A stretch of 64,000 nucleotides of DNA from Conchocele bisecta (GCA_029237695.1 CM055274.1:68190828-68254827); one strand, 5' to 3'. Shown: positions 47,586-59,155, counted from the stretch's first letter. Numbers and translations are program-made. The notes: generated by a model from the letters alone, not told the origin.

Positions 47586-47994
47586 AAATGAAGGAAAGAA
47601 ATGCCCATAACGAGCGACCATACATACTTAGAATAACAACTGATATAACGGCGGTAAACTGAAATGGTGTACGTGACAATTGACATTTACGTTCCAACAA
47701 GATTTTCACGGTGTGTAATCGATCGTATTTCCTCTCCACCCGACTCGAGAAACACAAATTAAATCGTTTATTTCTGAATATGTCAAACGTTTGCCCGGTC
47801 CAGCAGTTTCCCCATTGAATGACTATGGGCTAGGTTCGACATTTCATTCCATGTCACATCGCCGGTTTTCGCTGATAATACGGTCAACAATTAAAAATAC
47901 GCACGGACACCCGGACGTCATTGTGATCACTATATATGTATCGCATTCCGCAAGCGGGCTCGACAATAATGCTATTATTCGTACAAAATATAAA

Positions 47995-48340
47995 TGGAGA
48001 CTATTCTCATGTGTGTTAGGAGACTATTCTCATATGCTGTCAAAACATGTGTTAGTATTAAGAAAGCAATCAAATGTGACAAAAATCATCAATACATGTA
48101 TGTTTTTTTTTTTTTTACAAAACATTAGAATCGTCGAAGGAGACGATTCTCGGGTGTTTCCAAACCTATTGTATTAAGAAATGAACAAATATGAAAAGAA
48201 AATTTGAATACATTGGTATTTCTTTACAAAACCATATTTTGACAAAATAGGAGAATCGTCTTTGGAGATGATTCTCATGTGCTGCCAAATCTTGCTTTAT
48301 CAAGAGATCAAACACATATGAAAATGCACTATGTCAAGCT
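47995..48340. repeat. Three hairpin-bearing units of ~130 bp
   Basis: Successive hairpins, AGAATCGTCGAAGGAGACGA then TTCT, and GAGAATCGTCTTTGGAGATG then ATTCTC, are each followed by TGCTGTCAAA- or TGCTGCCAAA-like and AAGAAA-CAAAT words. The TGCTGTCAAAACATG word recalls the P1 MITE hairpin, so these may be diverged relatives. Confidence 0.55.
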
Positions 48341-48349
48341 ATTAATGGT

Positions 48350-50396
48350 AAATATAAATTTATTGGCGATGCATGCGATGACGTGAGCGACTACATAGCG
48401 TGGTTGAGATACGTTTGTTCCTGCCGAATTCGACAGTCACACTTTGCACGTGAAACTGGATTACCAACAGATGATTGTAAACACCATCAGGATTCAGGTG
48501 TGCACCTAGACCGAAAATGATATGTCGCAAGTGTGCTAGTTGTGGGGGGTATGGGGGGGGGGGGTGTACGGCGGCATATGTTTTATACGCCCGTTTAAAA
48601 CGGGAGTATTATTTATGTATCCACGTTGTATGTGCGGTGGACGACTCTCGGGCACAGCATGTTCCGACGATAGTGAGGCCCATTGCATGTCAAGGGCAGC
48701 GACATTGTCTGGGGTTCAAGTTGGGAGGGGCGAACCGACAATTGATTTTAGATATAATTTTTAACTGTATCACATCGTAGGCATTGACACACCCAATGTT
48801 TTACCCTCCACTACGGTGTTCCATTTAGGCCATCGTAATATCGCTATCGAGTACATACTACGATATCACGATATTACATGTACAATACTACCATATGGCG
48901 ATAGATTATTAAAAACTGCGTACCTCAGAATTTGCTACTCGATCACACGGTGGAACGAACTAATACGTTGATACCAATTCCACTGCATGACAGTGGGCAA
49001 GCGTGTATAACAACATACGCCTCATTTGGCAATGCGCCGCTCTCCATTGGGCTGATGTGGAATAACTAACTAGCATGGATATGGATGCGCTAGCGCGTTT
49101 TTGATTCTCGATCTCGCACGACTGTTGGAACTATGGTCTACACACACGCATGCGCAATTTCAACATTCATGCTTTTGACACATGTATGAGCAAAACAAAC
49201 CCGAATTTTCAGACAGAATAGAGTTGGAGCCAAACTTATTTTCAATAGCGGAAGGCGAGATCGCGAAAACGCGAGACAATTCCCATGTTTTGTTGTTGAG
49301 AAATATATAACTTCCCCCCCCCCCCCCCGCCCCGCTACTTATGGACCTGCCGTAACCTGTCGACTGTCTGCTGATGACATTGAACATGTCGCTATTGTGT
49401 ATTATTTTGAGTTGGCTGATCATATAATCAACGGAATAATAACGGGACCGATACGATTTCTAAAGCATGACTATCTATTATGAAACGTAAATAAAGATAA
49501 GTGCTGTAGCAGGAGCGAGCGAGGTTGATCCGTATCAATAAAACGCTTTAATTATAAAATGCGAGCACTAACTTCATACCGATCACGTAAGACGAAACGT
49601 CGCGGACCCGGAGACGAAAATATGGCGATGTCGATGCTTTTTCTTCAGATTTAGTGGTCGGCGGTGGATCGGCGCGAACGTCAGACGAAAAATTGACAAA
49701 GTCAATATTTTTTTATTTCCTTTTGCGGACTTTGTGGTCGGCGGCGGAAATTAAAAAAAAATAAAAATTGAGATGCCAATTTTAATTTTTTTCTAAATCG
49801 GCAAAATTAGGTGCGGCGGATCAGTAAACCAAGTAATTAAAAAAAAAAGGCCTTGTATATAAAATAAATTTAGTGTGCATGAGAAATGAATATTAACCCT
49901 ATTAACAACTGTTACATTTTGTCTGTATTTTTCACCCAGATAATTCACGGTTACCATGGAAATGTCCAAAATGACGGCATTCGGCCACGGTTTATGCAAT
50001 TTTAACACGTGGATTCGGTTTTTACAATGCATTTCACATAAAGGTAGATACATTTCATAAAGTTCTACTCTGGGTAGGGGTAACTCGAAAAATAAGCGTC
50101 GTACAAAAGGCTGTCCAATAGGGTATAGTTGTATGAATGTGATGGCAGGCCAGGAGCTAGACTGACAACCAATGCCATAACCTGATGTCACAGTCACAGT
50201 CTCAGCCACATATATGACCAGAAACTACACCATGGTTTGGAAACAACCTTTGTGTCACTCACATTGTTCTGGAAATTGAAAGTGCCAACTGAAATCAATA
50301 TAAAATCTGTGTTCTTGTTTGACAGTTAACTTGCAGCGCCTAAAAATCAGAATTAGATCTGGAATCTTTGGCTCTTGCTCTTTGCTCTTGCATGTT
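48350..50396. other. Mostly non-coding DNA with scattered repeat fragments
   Basis: 48,575-48,640 is a hairpin head (TTTTATACGCCCGTTTAAAA then CGGGAGTATT) of the H/J type without a core. 49,312-49,328 is a C-rich homopolymer tract. 49,610-49,760 has a duplicated TTTAGTGGTCGGCGGTGG or TTTGTGGTCGGCGGCGG word. 50,127-50,167 repeats part of Q. The 138-codon minus-strand ORF at 49,793-50,209 overlaps these repeats and shows no domain. No gene is supported. Confidence 0.5.
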
Positions 50397-50500
50397 TAAC
50401 CCTTTCTACACCGAATTAAATTTTGTCGTCTGCTGGAAATGATTTATTTTTAATATTTCTCATCAAAAACCTGTTTTGACAGCGCATGAAAATCGTCTCC
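50397..50500 (+). mobile_element. Truncated P1-family MITE
   Basis: TTAACCCTTTCTACACCG, then TTTTGTCGTCTGCTG, then CATCAAAAACCTGTTTTGAC matches the left half of the P1 copies. The right half is absent. Confidence 0.6.
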
Positions 50501-50849
50501 ACATATCGCACTTGGGAAAAGGTGGGTGGGGTAATGGGATATTGGCATTGTCATTGTTCCGGCCAATATTAATAATCAGTAAGGCCAAAATCACGTTCCC
50601 ATCACATAACGACTAACGGACTATTGGTAACATCATCGGTGAGCAATGGTTAAATTGGTGGATATTTGGGCCTTGGGAGTTCTGAGACGCGAGTTGCATC
50701 TCGAGTTGCGTCTCTCGGGACAAAGTCGACAGCTGACAGATTTCACTCCTATTTATAACCTTCGGTCCTAATGTTGTCCGCGAATTGGCTCGTAAAGACT
50801 CCTAGGATAAAATTGGACAATGAGGACCATATTTGGAATCAGCACAGTG

Positions 50850-51131
50850 GATTGGTTGGAATGTGTAATCGGTTAACCGGACTTTCCCATTTTGACGAAA
50901 TGTGAAAGTTGTCCCGTATCGTTGATTGGTCGGAGAGGTTTGGCGGAAATTACCGAGCATAAACAGGTTTACGCAGTATAAAATGGCAGCCATGTTCAAC
51001 ACACACAGGAAATGTCAACAAACTATTGTGAATTGTAACTAACTAAACAAGTTTCCTGGTGTATGAAGGCGACGATCATAAACTATTGACAATTGTGAAC
51101 ATCCAGGTATGCATCGGAGATCATGGTAAGT
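50850..51131 (+). promoter_or_regulatory. Weak promoter-like stretch followed by a splice-donor-like site
   Basis: Inverted CCAAT boxes (GATTGG) at about 50,850 and 50,923 precede a TATA-like GTATAAAATGG at about 50,976. About 115-120 bp beyond a likely start site, ATG is followed directly by GTAAGT (51,123-51,131). The spacing is that of a promoter with a short first exon. No downstream exon is recognisable, and a tandem repeat begins at 51,247, so this is suggestive only. Confidence 0.25.
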
Positions 51132-51246
51132 TGTGTGCACAAAATGACACGTGTTTTGTTGTCCAAAATGAGTGATAAATTTGAAGCGAGGAATACGCAA
51201 TACACAGTCATGTATAGCGATGCTTCGCTGGCTGGGCCACTTCAAT

Positions 51247-51540
51247 ATCATTACCAAACTTCGGAAATGGTTCCTCACATTGATAGCTATCCACCCAGTG
51301 CCATTCCAGTGACCTTAATTGACCGCCACTTTGGTGACCTTGCTTTTCGTGTCAATACTTTTGGATGTACGTCGGATCATTACCAAACTTCACCAACACG
51401 CTTCCTCACTTTGATAGCTATTCTTTCTTTTGTCATTTGTGTGACCTTGACTTAGGTGACCGTGATCAATAATTTTGGACTTCCTCATTGTTACCTTGAC
51501 CTTGGTGATCTTGACCTTTGTGGTGATCACCTTGTTTAGT
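51247..51540 (+). repeat. 129-bp tandem repeat (about 2.3 units)
   Basis: TCATTACCAAACTTC begins units at 51,248 and 51,377, each followed by TTCCTCA-(C/T)TTTGATAGCTAT and TGTGACCTTGAC- or GTGACCTTAATTG-type words. The third unit degrades after ATAATTTTGGACTTCCTC. TGACCTTGACC words are frequent. Confidence 0.75.
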
Positions 51541-51626
51541 GGGTGATACCTATTCTAGGTATTTCTTCCATTTATCATTATCTTTGTTGTAAGTGTTTCT
51601 TTTTCGCATTAGAGGCTATGTGTATA

Positions 51627-51876
51627 TTAACCCTTACACCGCTATCTTAATTTTTTTGTCATCTGCTGTTTATTTTCTATCTTCCAGGTTTATCATCAAA
51701 AAGATGCTTTGACAGTACTTTAGAATAATTTACAACATGGTTTGATAGCACTTTATAATCATTTACATTGGAAATGATTCTGAAGTGCTGTCAAACCATG
51801 TTTTTATTGAGAAATAAGGCAAGATATAAAAGCAACAGCAGATGAAAATTGTTGTGTGTAGCTGTCTAAGGGTTAA
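51627..51876 (+). mobile_element. TTAA-flanked foldback MITE, family P1, copy 1
   Basis: The ends are TTAACCCTTACACCGCTA and TAGCTGTCTAAGGGTTAA, inverted copies abutting TTAA. The inner hairpin is CATTTACATTGGAAATG, flanked by TTTGATAGCACTTTATAATC and GATTCTGAAGTGCTGTCAAA. The 250-bp length and structure repeat at 52,345-52,594. Confidence 0.85.
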
Positions 51877-52344
51877 CAATGAATCCTTCAGGATTCCTAT
51901 CCGTACTGGGATTCAGACTTGGAGCCACAGGATTCAGTGTAATAAGGTGCCTGGCACGATGCAGGACACTCAGTTCTGAAAGTTTTTATTCTAATATCCC
52001 CCCCAATACATGTGCATGTCCACCTGCATAATGGCTTGCCTTACCATTGAACGGATGTAATACTCCAAGTCAATCAATGAAGTAATTCTGATTTGAGGCA
52101 ATGTAGTTCAAGCCCTGTAGACATTACTTGATGGCCAAGTCTTACATGAGGTCATTTCCGTCAGCGATGATCTATTTCCAAAGCTTGGCCAGAGTACATT
52201 TGATCTGACTTGGGTCATTGGCATTGACAGTGGCTGTACAATATTCTGTTTGAATATGTTCTAAATATCCTGCTTTATTGGTTTTGTCACCTAAATTGTA
52301 GCAATTGAGCCATTTACAAGCTGCGGTAATGATGGTTATTGATT

Positions 52345-52594
52345 TTAACCCTTACATCGCTGTATTATTTTTTTTGTCGTCTGCTGTTTATTTTCTATTT
52401 TCCATTGTTATCATCAAAAACATGCTTTGACAGCACTTTAGAAGAATTTACAATATGCTTTGACAGCACTTCAGAATCATTTCCATTGGAAATGATTCTG
52501 AAGTGCTGTCAAAACATGTTTTTATTGAGAAATAAGGCAAGATATAAAAGCAACAGCAGACGACAATTGTTGTGTGTAGCGGTCTAAGGGTTAA
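52345..52594 (+). mobile_element. TTAA-flanked foldback MITE, family P1, copy 2
   Basis: TTAACCCTTACATCGCTGTA and TAGCGGTCTAAGGGTTAA form the ends. A perfect central hairpin reads TGACAGCACTTCAGAATCAT, then TTCCATTGGAA, then ATGATTCTGAAGTGCTGTCA. It is about 250 bp long and close in sequence to copy 1. Confidence 0.88.
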
Positions 52595-52609
52595 CTACAC
52601 AAACACTTA

Positions 52610-52686
52610 CAAGGGAACGTAGCCAAACTGGACACCCTGGAAGGTTGCCAGGGGTTGCCAGGGTGTCCAGATTAGAGGTTCCATTG
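52610..52686. mobile_element. 77-bp foldback MITE with TA target duplication
   Basis: CAAGGGAACGTAGCCAAACT then GGACACCCTGG at the left pairs with CCAGGGTGTCCAGATTAGAG then GTTCCATTG at the right. TA flanks both sides. RC of the right end, CAATGGAACCTCTAATCTGG, is a typical pogo-like terminus. Only about 15 bp separates the arms. Confidence 0.75.
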
Positions 52687-52882
52687 TAAATAAAGTACCT
52701 TATGTGAAGTTAAATATGTGACCACTGTGGCATTGTTAGATCTGCTTGTTAATCGTTTTACACCATACAGGGCTACATTGCTGGTGAAACCCATCCAAAT
52801 ATACACAGTTCACAGATTATCCAGGCCAGTGTCCGTCCGTATCTTCTGCCCTCCGCTTGCTACTTGTAGCTGGATTGAATTG

Positions 52883-54088
52883 TTAACCCTTAGATCGCTA
52901 CACACAACAATTGCCGTCTGCTGTTGCTTTATATCTAGCCTTATTTGTCAATAAAAATATGGTTTAACAGCACTTTAGAACCATTTCCATTGGAAATGAT
53001 TCTAAAGTGCTGTTAAACCATGTTTCAGAGCAAATGTATTAAAGTGCTGTCAAATTTAGCATGTCAGAAATTATTGTAAAATGCTGTAAAAGCATTTTTA
53101 GCCAGGTTTTTTGAAAAAAAATCCAGGCTATTGGATTGGCGAAAGCCGGCGGGCGGGCTGGGCGGCGGGCGGTGCGTGGGCGGCGGCGGGTTTGGCATCC
53201 ACAATCAATGTTAAGTTTTCGTGTTACTGTACCACCTAGGACCACCAAACTTTCACAGCTTCATAATCAAGGGGTGCCCACCACATATCACTATCCAACA
53301 TGTTACTTTTTTTTTAACTTGACCCATTTTTTCCGTGCAGTCGACTTAGCCATTTTCAATGTTACGTTTTCGCGTTTTCAATGTTAAGTTTTCGTGTTTA
53401 AGTCCATTTCTTTGGTACTGTACCACCTAGGACCACCAAACTTTCACAGCTTCATAATCAAGGGGTGCCCACCACATATCACTATCCAACATGTTACTTT
53501 TTTTTTAACTTGACCCATTTTAACGTATGTCTGGTTAAATTTTTTGGTTAAAACTTTTTTGTTATACTATATCTCTGCAACTGCTTCGCCCATTACCTTG
53601 AAACTTCACATGGGTGTTTATCATCGTCCATATTTTCATTCTAACCCCCAACCGTGCAGCCCCTGTGCGCAATGTCAAGGTCAAATTACTTTGAATTTAT
53701 TTGTTAAAGTTTTTTCGTGTACTATATCTCTGCAACTGCTTCACCCATTACCTTGATACTTCACATGGGTGTTTATCATCATTGTCGCACCCGCTTGCGG
53801 AAAGCGCGATATCGTCGGCATTTTGGCATACGTCCGTCCGTCCGTCCGTCCGTCCGTCCGTCCGTATGTCCGTGTATCTATTTTTTTAGTGTCCATGCCT
53901 CGCCCCAAGGCGCGACATGCAGGCCACGGCCATCTAGTCTACAAAAAGTGGGTATAATTATGTTATCCAAGTGTCCATGCTTGGAAAAAACCTGGCCTTC
54001 GTGGCTTTGCCTCGTTTCTTGTTTGGTGATAAAAACGGAAAATAGAAAATAAACAGCGACAACAAATAATATTGCAGTGTAAGGGTTA
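52883..54088 (-). mobile_element. P1-family MITE, copy 3, interrupted by element B
   Basis: In reverse orientation to copies 1 and 2: TTAACCCTTAGATCGCTACA at the left and CAGTGTAAGGGTTAA at the right. The left part carries AACAGCACTTTAGAACCATT, then TCCATTGGAAATG, then ATTCTAAAGTGCTGTTAAAC. It stops at GCATTTTT (53,099) and resumes at GGTGATAAAAAC (54,025), exactly where copies 1 and 2 are continuous. Confidence 0.85.
53100..54023 (+). mobile_element. Tandem-core element, family B, copy 2 (complete)
   Basis: The hairpin head is AGCCAGGTTTTTTGAAAAAA then AATCCAGGCTATTGG, followed by a GGC-rich tract. About 190-bp units follow with ACCACCTAGGACCACCAAAC and CACATATCACTATCCAACAT. Then comes the CTCTGCAACTGCTTC core, with TGTCAAGGTCAAATTAC, and a C-type segment with (CCGT)n at 53,783-53,940. 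The tail is CTTCGTGGCTTTGCCTCG then TTTCTTGTT. It lies in the P1 MITE with no target duplication. Confidence 0.9.
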
Positions 54089-54477
54089 ATTATGTATTAC
54101 TGCATGGCAAATTGTGTGTTAAATGATCAGATTTCAACAACACATCACTGATGTATGATTTCCGCTGCGAGCAATGGGGCATATGGCAATTGTCACTACA
54201 CTTGGCTGATCTGGCACTATGCTGGTCGCAGATGTCCCTGTCCTCAGCCAGCTGCCCACACCACAGTTCTGGAGATATGTGGTCAAATGAGAAATATGGT
54301 AATGAGTTTGTTATTTAAATCTGTCACCGGACATTCTCATGAAAGTAATTAATGCCTTTGTGACGGGCGGAAATAGATTTGCTCTGAAATGTACACGTGT
54401 ACATGTGATGGGATTTACTGAAATCTTGCAAATGTAATCTTTGTTTCCAGGCTGGCTACCATTATTGATTTTTGATA
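54089..54477. other. Non-coding DNA, no gene seen
   Basis: No repeat unit or exon is recognised, apart from words at 54,170-54,240 loosely like repeat Q. Confidence 0.4.
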
Positions 54478-54641
54478 TATCACCCTTTCACACCTAAATG
54501 ACTAGAATACATATTCCGCGTTAATTTTCAGGCTGTTCCTCAGAAAAGGAGTTAATATATAAAAACTTAAAAATATCTACAAAGTTACGAACTGGCTCAT
54601 CCGGATCTAAAGTTTTTGTTAACATTGAAAGGGATAAACTA
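54478..54641 (+). mobile_element. Degenerate P2-family MITE
   Basis: ATCACCCTTTCACACCTAAA, then GAACTGGCTCATCCGGATCT, then CATTGAAAGGGATAA keeps the order of the copy at 22,761. The TTAA ends have decayed. Confidence 0.6.
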
Positions 54642-54729
54642 ACCATTTACCCCAAATGTGTCATTCTCAGCAAGTTTTCCTTTTTGAAATCCCGTGTTGA
54701 AAAATGAGATGTACCGGTATTATGTTTTA

Positions 54730-55645
54730 GCATTCGGCGGGCGGGCGGTGGGCAGAAAATGATTTGTTTGGAGCGTAAGTCATATACCGGTACCGCTTGG
54801 AATATCTTTATGAAACTTCCCAAATGTATTGATATCAATTGGGCTGTCCAACCCCCGCTGATCCCAAGGTCAAGGTCAAATACTTAGTCTCTTTACAAAA
54901 CTTAACATCAGAGAAATATTGTTATAACTTCTATTTCCTTCATCTAAAATGCTTAATATTTCACACACGCATTCCTGTAAGGCTCTACTACCATGCTGTG
55001 CCAAATCTACGACCGTCCAACCCCCGCTGATCCCATGGTCAAGGTCAAATACTTTGTCTCTTTACAAAACTTAACATCAGAGAAATATTGTTATAACTTC
55101 TATTTCCTTCATCTAAAATGCTTGATATTTCACACATGCATTCCTGTAAGGCTCTACTACCATACTGTGCCAAATCCACGACCGTCCAACCCCCGCTGAT
55201 CCCATGGTCAAGGTCAAATACTTAGTCTCTTTACAAAACCTAACATCAGAGAAATATTGTTATAACTTCTATTTCCTTCATCTAAAATGCTTAATATTTC
55301 ACACATGCATTCCTGTAACTAAAGGCTCTACTACCATGCTGTGCCAAATCCACCACCGTCCAACCCCCGCTGATCCCAAGGTCAAGGTCAAATACATGGT
55401 CTCTTTACAAAACTTAACATCAGAGAAATATGTTATAACTTCATCTAAAATTCTTAATATTTCATGCATGCATTCCTCGAAGGCTCTACTATCATGCTGT
55501 GACATATCCCCGTGGATCCCAAGGTCAAGATCACATACTTAGTCTCTTTACAAAACTTAACATCAGAGAAATCGGTTATAACTTCTATTTCCTTGCTCGG
55601 ATCTGCTTCACATTCACGTTCGTGCCGCCTCCGCTAATAAGCCCA
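54730..55645 (+). mobile_element. Tandem-core element, family I (~170-bp units)
   Basis: A GGCGGGCGGGCGG tract at about 54,736 precedes about five units starting near 54,850, 55,020, 55,190, 55,363 and 55,510. The units contain CCCCCGCTGATCCCAAGGTC, AAGGTCAAATACTTAGTCTC, AACTTAACATCAGAGAAATA, TTCTATTTCCTTCATCTAAA and CATTCCTGTAAGGCTCTACT. The last unit switches to G-type words (GCTCGGATCTGCTTCAC), so I and G are related. Short ORFs inside are shadows. Confidence 0.85.
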
Positions 55646-55689
55646 GAGTGAAGGTCACAAGCCCACACACTTGGAAAATGTTTACATAT

Positions 55690-56850
55690 TTAGGGGTACC
55701 TGGGCCCACGCGGGGGGGGGGGGGTATTCCATAAGCCTCGCTTACTGACCAATCTAGTTGAAAAAGGATATTGTATTTTGGACGATAAAAATATTCAGAA
55801 TCCTTGTGAAGTAATATAAATAGTGATATTAAATATGACAAAATCAAGCGAGTTTTCAAGAATTTTATGTTGAACAAGTTTCCGTATTAAAAATGCAAAA
55901 AAGGCCATATGTGTGCATTTCAACTAATTTTATCTATAAATTCACCCTTTATGCAACACATACTTCAAACCGATGTCAAAATTAATAAATTCAGACCGTT
56001 TCTTGAAAAAGATGCTTTTGTAGCACAATTATTTGCTTAGCACAATTTGCTATGCAATGTGCAAACATGTTGATACCAGTTCCATTCACACTTCAAACAA
56101 TATGTACAAATTTATTATTGGTCTAAACTGTAAAACCCCAAAGTTACTTAACCAAAAATACATATATCAACTTCATTTAGCAATAATCGACTGCACAATT
56201 TATGATATAATAACACAATGTACCGTAATAACCCTATGTTTTCAGACGTGTAAAAACAATTATTATTTTTACTGTCCGAATATATAGGTTAAAAAAAATA
56301 ATTATCGAAATTGCTGTCCGAAAATTTAGGGTCGCCAACCTCGAACCACCGGAATGCAATGTTCGATGCTTTCTGTAAACGCCACGGGGCAATTAAATGC
56401 TCTGATGATTTCTGTGAACGGAGGCAATTAAATGATCAGTATAATACAAATGTGTTACCTTATTGTATTAATTGCAATACTTAAATTCAATTCACCAGAT
56501 AATCCAAGTAGCGTGTGGAAAAATCGATCACTCCATGTTAACACGGTATTGCCAGTAGCTGTGTCCGCTTGGTGAGACATCATGGTTTTTTTTAACTGTG
56601 ACACATATTTATTTCGGACGAGCGGGTACACAGACGCACGTGGGTCATTGTTATCACGATGACTAGCGACTGACTGTCCTGTCCATCCGTACGTTTGAAA
56701 TAAATGCTTACAACTTATACAAGATCACCTTTTTTTTGCCACACGCAAGAATCGAACTGTCAAACCAATACTCCATTCACCGATTTACATTATTATATAC
56801 GCGTAAACGCGGGTCTGCCTCTACCAGTATTACCACCAATATTGCATCGG
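55690..56850. other. Non-coding AT-rich DNA, no gene seen
   Basis: A G11 tract lies at about 55,713-55,723. CTGTCCGAATATATAGG and CTGTCCGAAAATTTAGGGT at 56,273-56,330 recur as TGTCCGAATATTTAGGGTG at about 60,751. GCAATTAAATG is duplicated at 56,390-56,432. No gene is recognised. Confidence 0.5.
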
Positions 56851-56856
56851 TTTTTT

Positions 56857-59155
56857 ATACGACCGTTTTTAAAAAACGGTACGTATTCTGTTTTACCGCA
56901 CGGCGGGCGGGCGGGCGGCTGAAGAAAAAGTGCATAGTTCGTGTACACAACTCCTCCGAAACCGTTCAGTCGATCGATCTGAAACTATACACACGTCTTC
57001 TACACATATTGAAGATGTGCACCTTGGTGTTTTTATGCCGAAAAAATATTTTTTAACGAAAATATCGGCTTTTTAACTTAGCCATTTTTTCTTCATTTTT
57101 CTATACATTTCTATATACGGTACAGAGTTTGTGTACACAACTCCTCCGAAACCTTTTAGTCGATCGATCTGAAACTATGCACACGTTTTCTACACATATT
57201 GAAGATGTGCACCTTGGTGTTTTTATCCCAAAAAATATTTTTTAACAAAAATATCACCTTTTTAACTTAGCCATTTTTTCTACATTTTTCTATACAATTC
57301 TATATACGGTACAGAGTTTGTGTACACAACTCCTCTGAAACCGTTCAGTGGATTGTTCTGAAATTATACACACGTCTTCTACACATATTGAAGATGTGCA
57401 CCTTGGTGTTTTTATGTCGAAATTTTTTTTTTAACAAAAATATCACCTTTTTAACTTAGCCATTTTTTCTACATTTTTCTATGCAATTCTATATATGGTA
57501 CAGAGTTTGTGTACACAACTCCTCCGAAACCGTTCAGTCGATCGTTCTGAAACTATACACACGTCTTCTACACATATTGAAGATGTGTACCTTGGTGTTT
57601 TTATGCGGAAAAAATATTTTTTAACAAAAATATCTCCTTTTTAACATTTTCCATTTTTTCTACATTTTTAGCCAGGTTTTTTTAAACAAAATCCAGGCTA
57701 TTGGATTGGTGAAAGCCGGGCGGGCGGCGGCGGCGGGCGGTGTCCACAATCAATGTTAAGTTTTCGTGTTTGAGTCCATTTCTTTGTTACTGTACCACCT
57801 AGGACCACCAAACTTTCACAGCTTCATAATCAAGGGGTGCCCAGCACATATCACTATCCAACATGTTACCTTTTTTTTTAACTTCACCCATTTTTTCCGC
57901 GCAGTCGACTTAGCCATTTTCAATGTTAAGTTTTCGCGTTTACAATGTTAAGTTTTCGTGTTTAAGTCCATTTCTTTGGTACTGTACCACCTAGGACCAC
58001 CAAACTTTCACAGCTTCATAACCAAGGGGTGCCTACCACCATACAACTATCCAACATGTGACCATTTTTTTTTACCTTCACCTATTATTTCTACGTAATT
58101 GACTCAGCCATTTTAAACGTTAACTTTTTAACGTACGTCTGGTTTTTTGGCTAAAAGTTTTTCGTTATACTATATCTCTGCAACTGCTTCGCCCATTACC
58201 TTGAAACTTCACATGGGTGTTTATCATCATCCATATTTTCATTCTACCCCCCAACCGTGCGACCCCTGTGCCCAATGTCAAGGTCAAATTACTTCGAATT
58301 AATTTTTTTGTTAATTTTTTTTCGTGTACTATATCTCTGCAACTGCCTCTTGATACTTCACATGGGTGTTTATCATCATTGTCGCGCCCGCTTGCGGAAA
58401 GCGCGATATCGTCGGCATTTTGGCATACGTCCATCCGTCCGTCCGTACGTCCATGTGTCCGGTTAAAGTTTTTTGGTTAAAGTTTTTCCATCTACTATAT
58501 CTATTTTTTTAGTGTCCATGCCTCGCCCCAAGGCGCGACATGCAGGCCACAGCCATCTAGTCTACAAAAAGTGGGTATAATTATGTTATCCAAGTGTCTA
58601 TGCCTCGTTTCTTGTTCTATACAATTCTATATACGATACAGAGTTTGTGTACACAACTCCTCCGAAACCGGTCAGTCGATTGTTCTGAAACTATACACAC
58701 GTCTTCTACACATATTGAAGATGTGCACCTTGGTGTTTTTATGCGGAAAAAATATTTTTTAACAAAAATATCACCTTTTTAACTTAGGCATTTTTTCTAC
58801 ATTTTTCTATACAATTCTATATACGGTATATACTATATCTATTTTTTTAGTGTCCATGCCTCGCCCCAAGGCGCGACATGCAGGCCACAGCCATCTAGTC
58901 TACAAAAAGTGGGTATAATTATGTTATCCAAGTGTCTATGCCTCGTTTCTTGTTCTATACAATTCTATATACGATACAGAGTTTGTGTACACAACTCCTC
59001 CAAAACCTTTCATTCGATCGTTCTGAAACTATACACACGTCTTCTACACATATTGAAGATGTGCACCTTGGTGTTTTTATGCGGAAAAAATATTTTTTAA
59101 CAAAAATATCACCTTTTTAACTTAGCCATTTTTTCTACATTATTGTATCCAATTC
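56857..59155 (+). mobile_element. Hairpin-headed tandem-core element, family J (~188-bp units), interrupted by B
   Basis: The head ATACGACCGTTTTTAAAAAA then CGGTACGTATT is a hairpin, followed by (GGCG)n. Units of about 188 bp carry TGTGTACACAACTCCTCCGA, GTCGATCGATCTGAAACTAT, ACACACGTCTTCTACACATA and GAAGATGTGCACCTTGGTGT. Four units precede element B (57,670-58,616), and the unit sequence resumes with CTATACAATTCTATATACG immediately after it. Two more partial units follow within a 338-bp tandem duplication. Confidence 0.85.
57670..58616 (+). mobile_element. Tandem-core element, family B, copy 3, nested in J
   Basis: The head is AGCCAGGTTTTTTTAAACAA then AATCCAGGCTATTGG. The core and nested C-type segment (58,379-58,562) are as in copy 2. 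The tail is shortened to CTATGCCTCGTTTCTTGTT, lacking the CTTGGAAAAAACCTGG part. The host reads CTACATTTTT before and CTATACAATT after, joining to the intact J word. Confidence 0.9.

Noticed and set aside
47791..48177. 128-codon ORF as a gene
   Set aside because: Its second half lies in hairpin repeat units and contains a poly-F run from a T-tract. No domain is visible.
49793..50209. 138-codon minus-strand ORF as a gene
   Set aside because: It overlaps two interspersed repeats (49,740-49,860 and 50,127-50,167), and its peptide shows no known motif.
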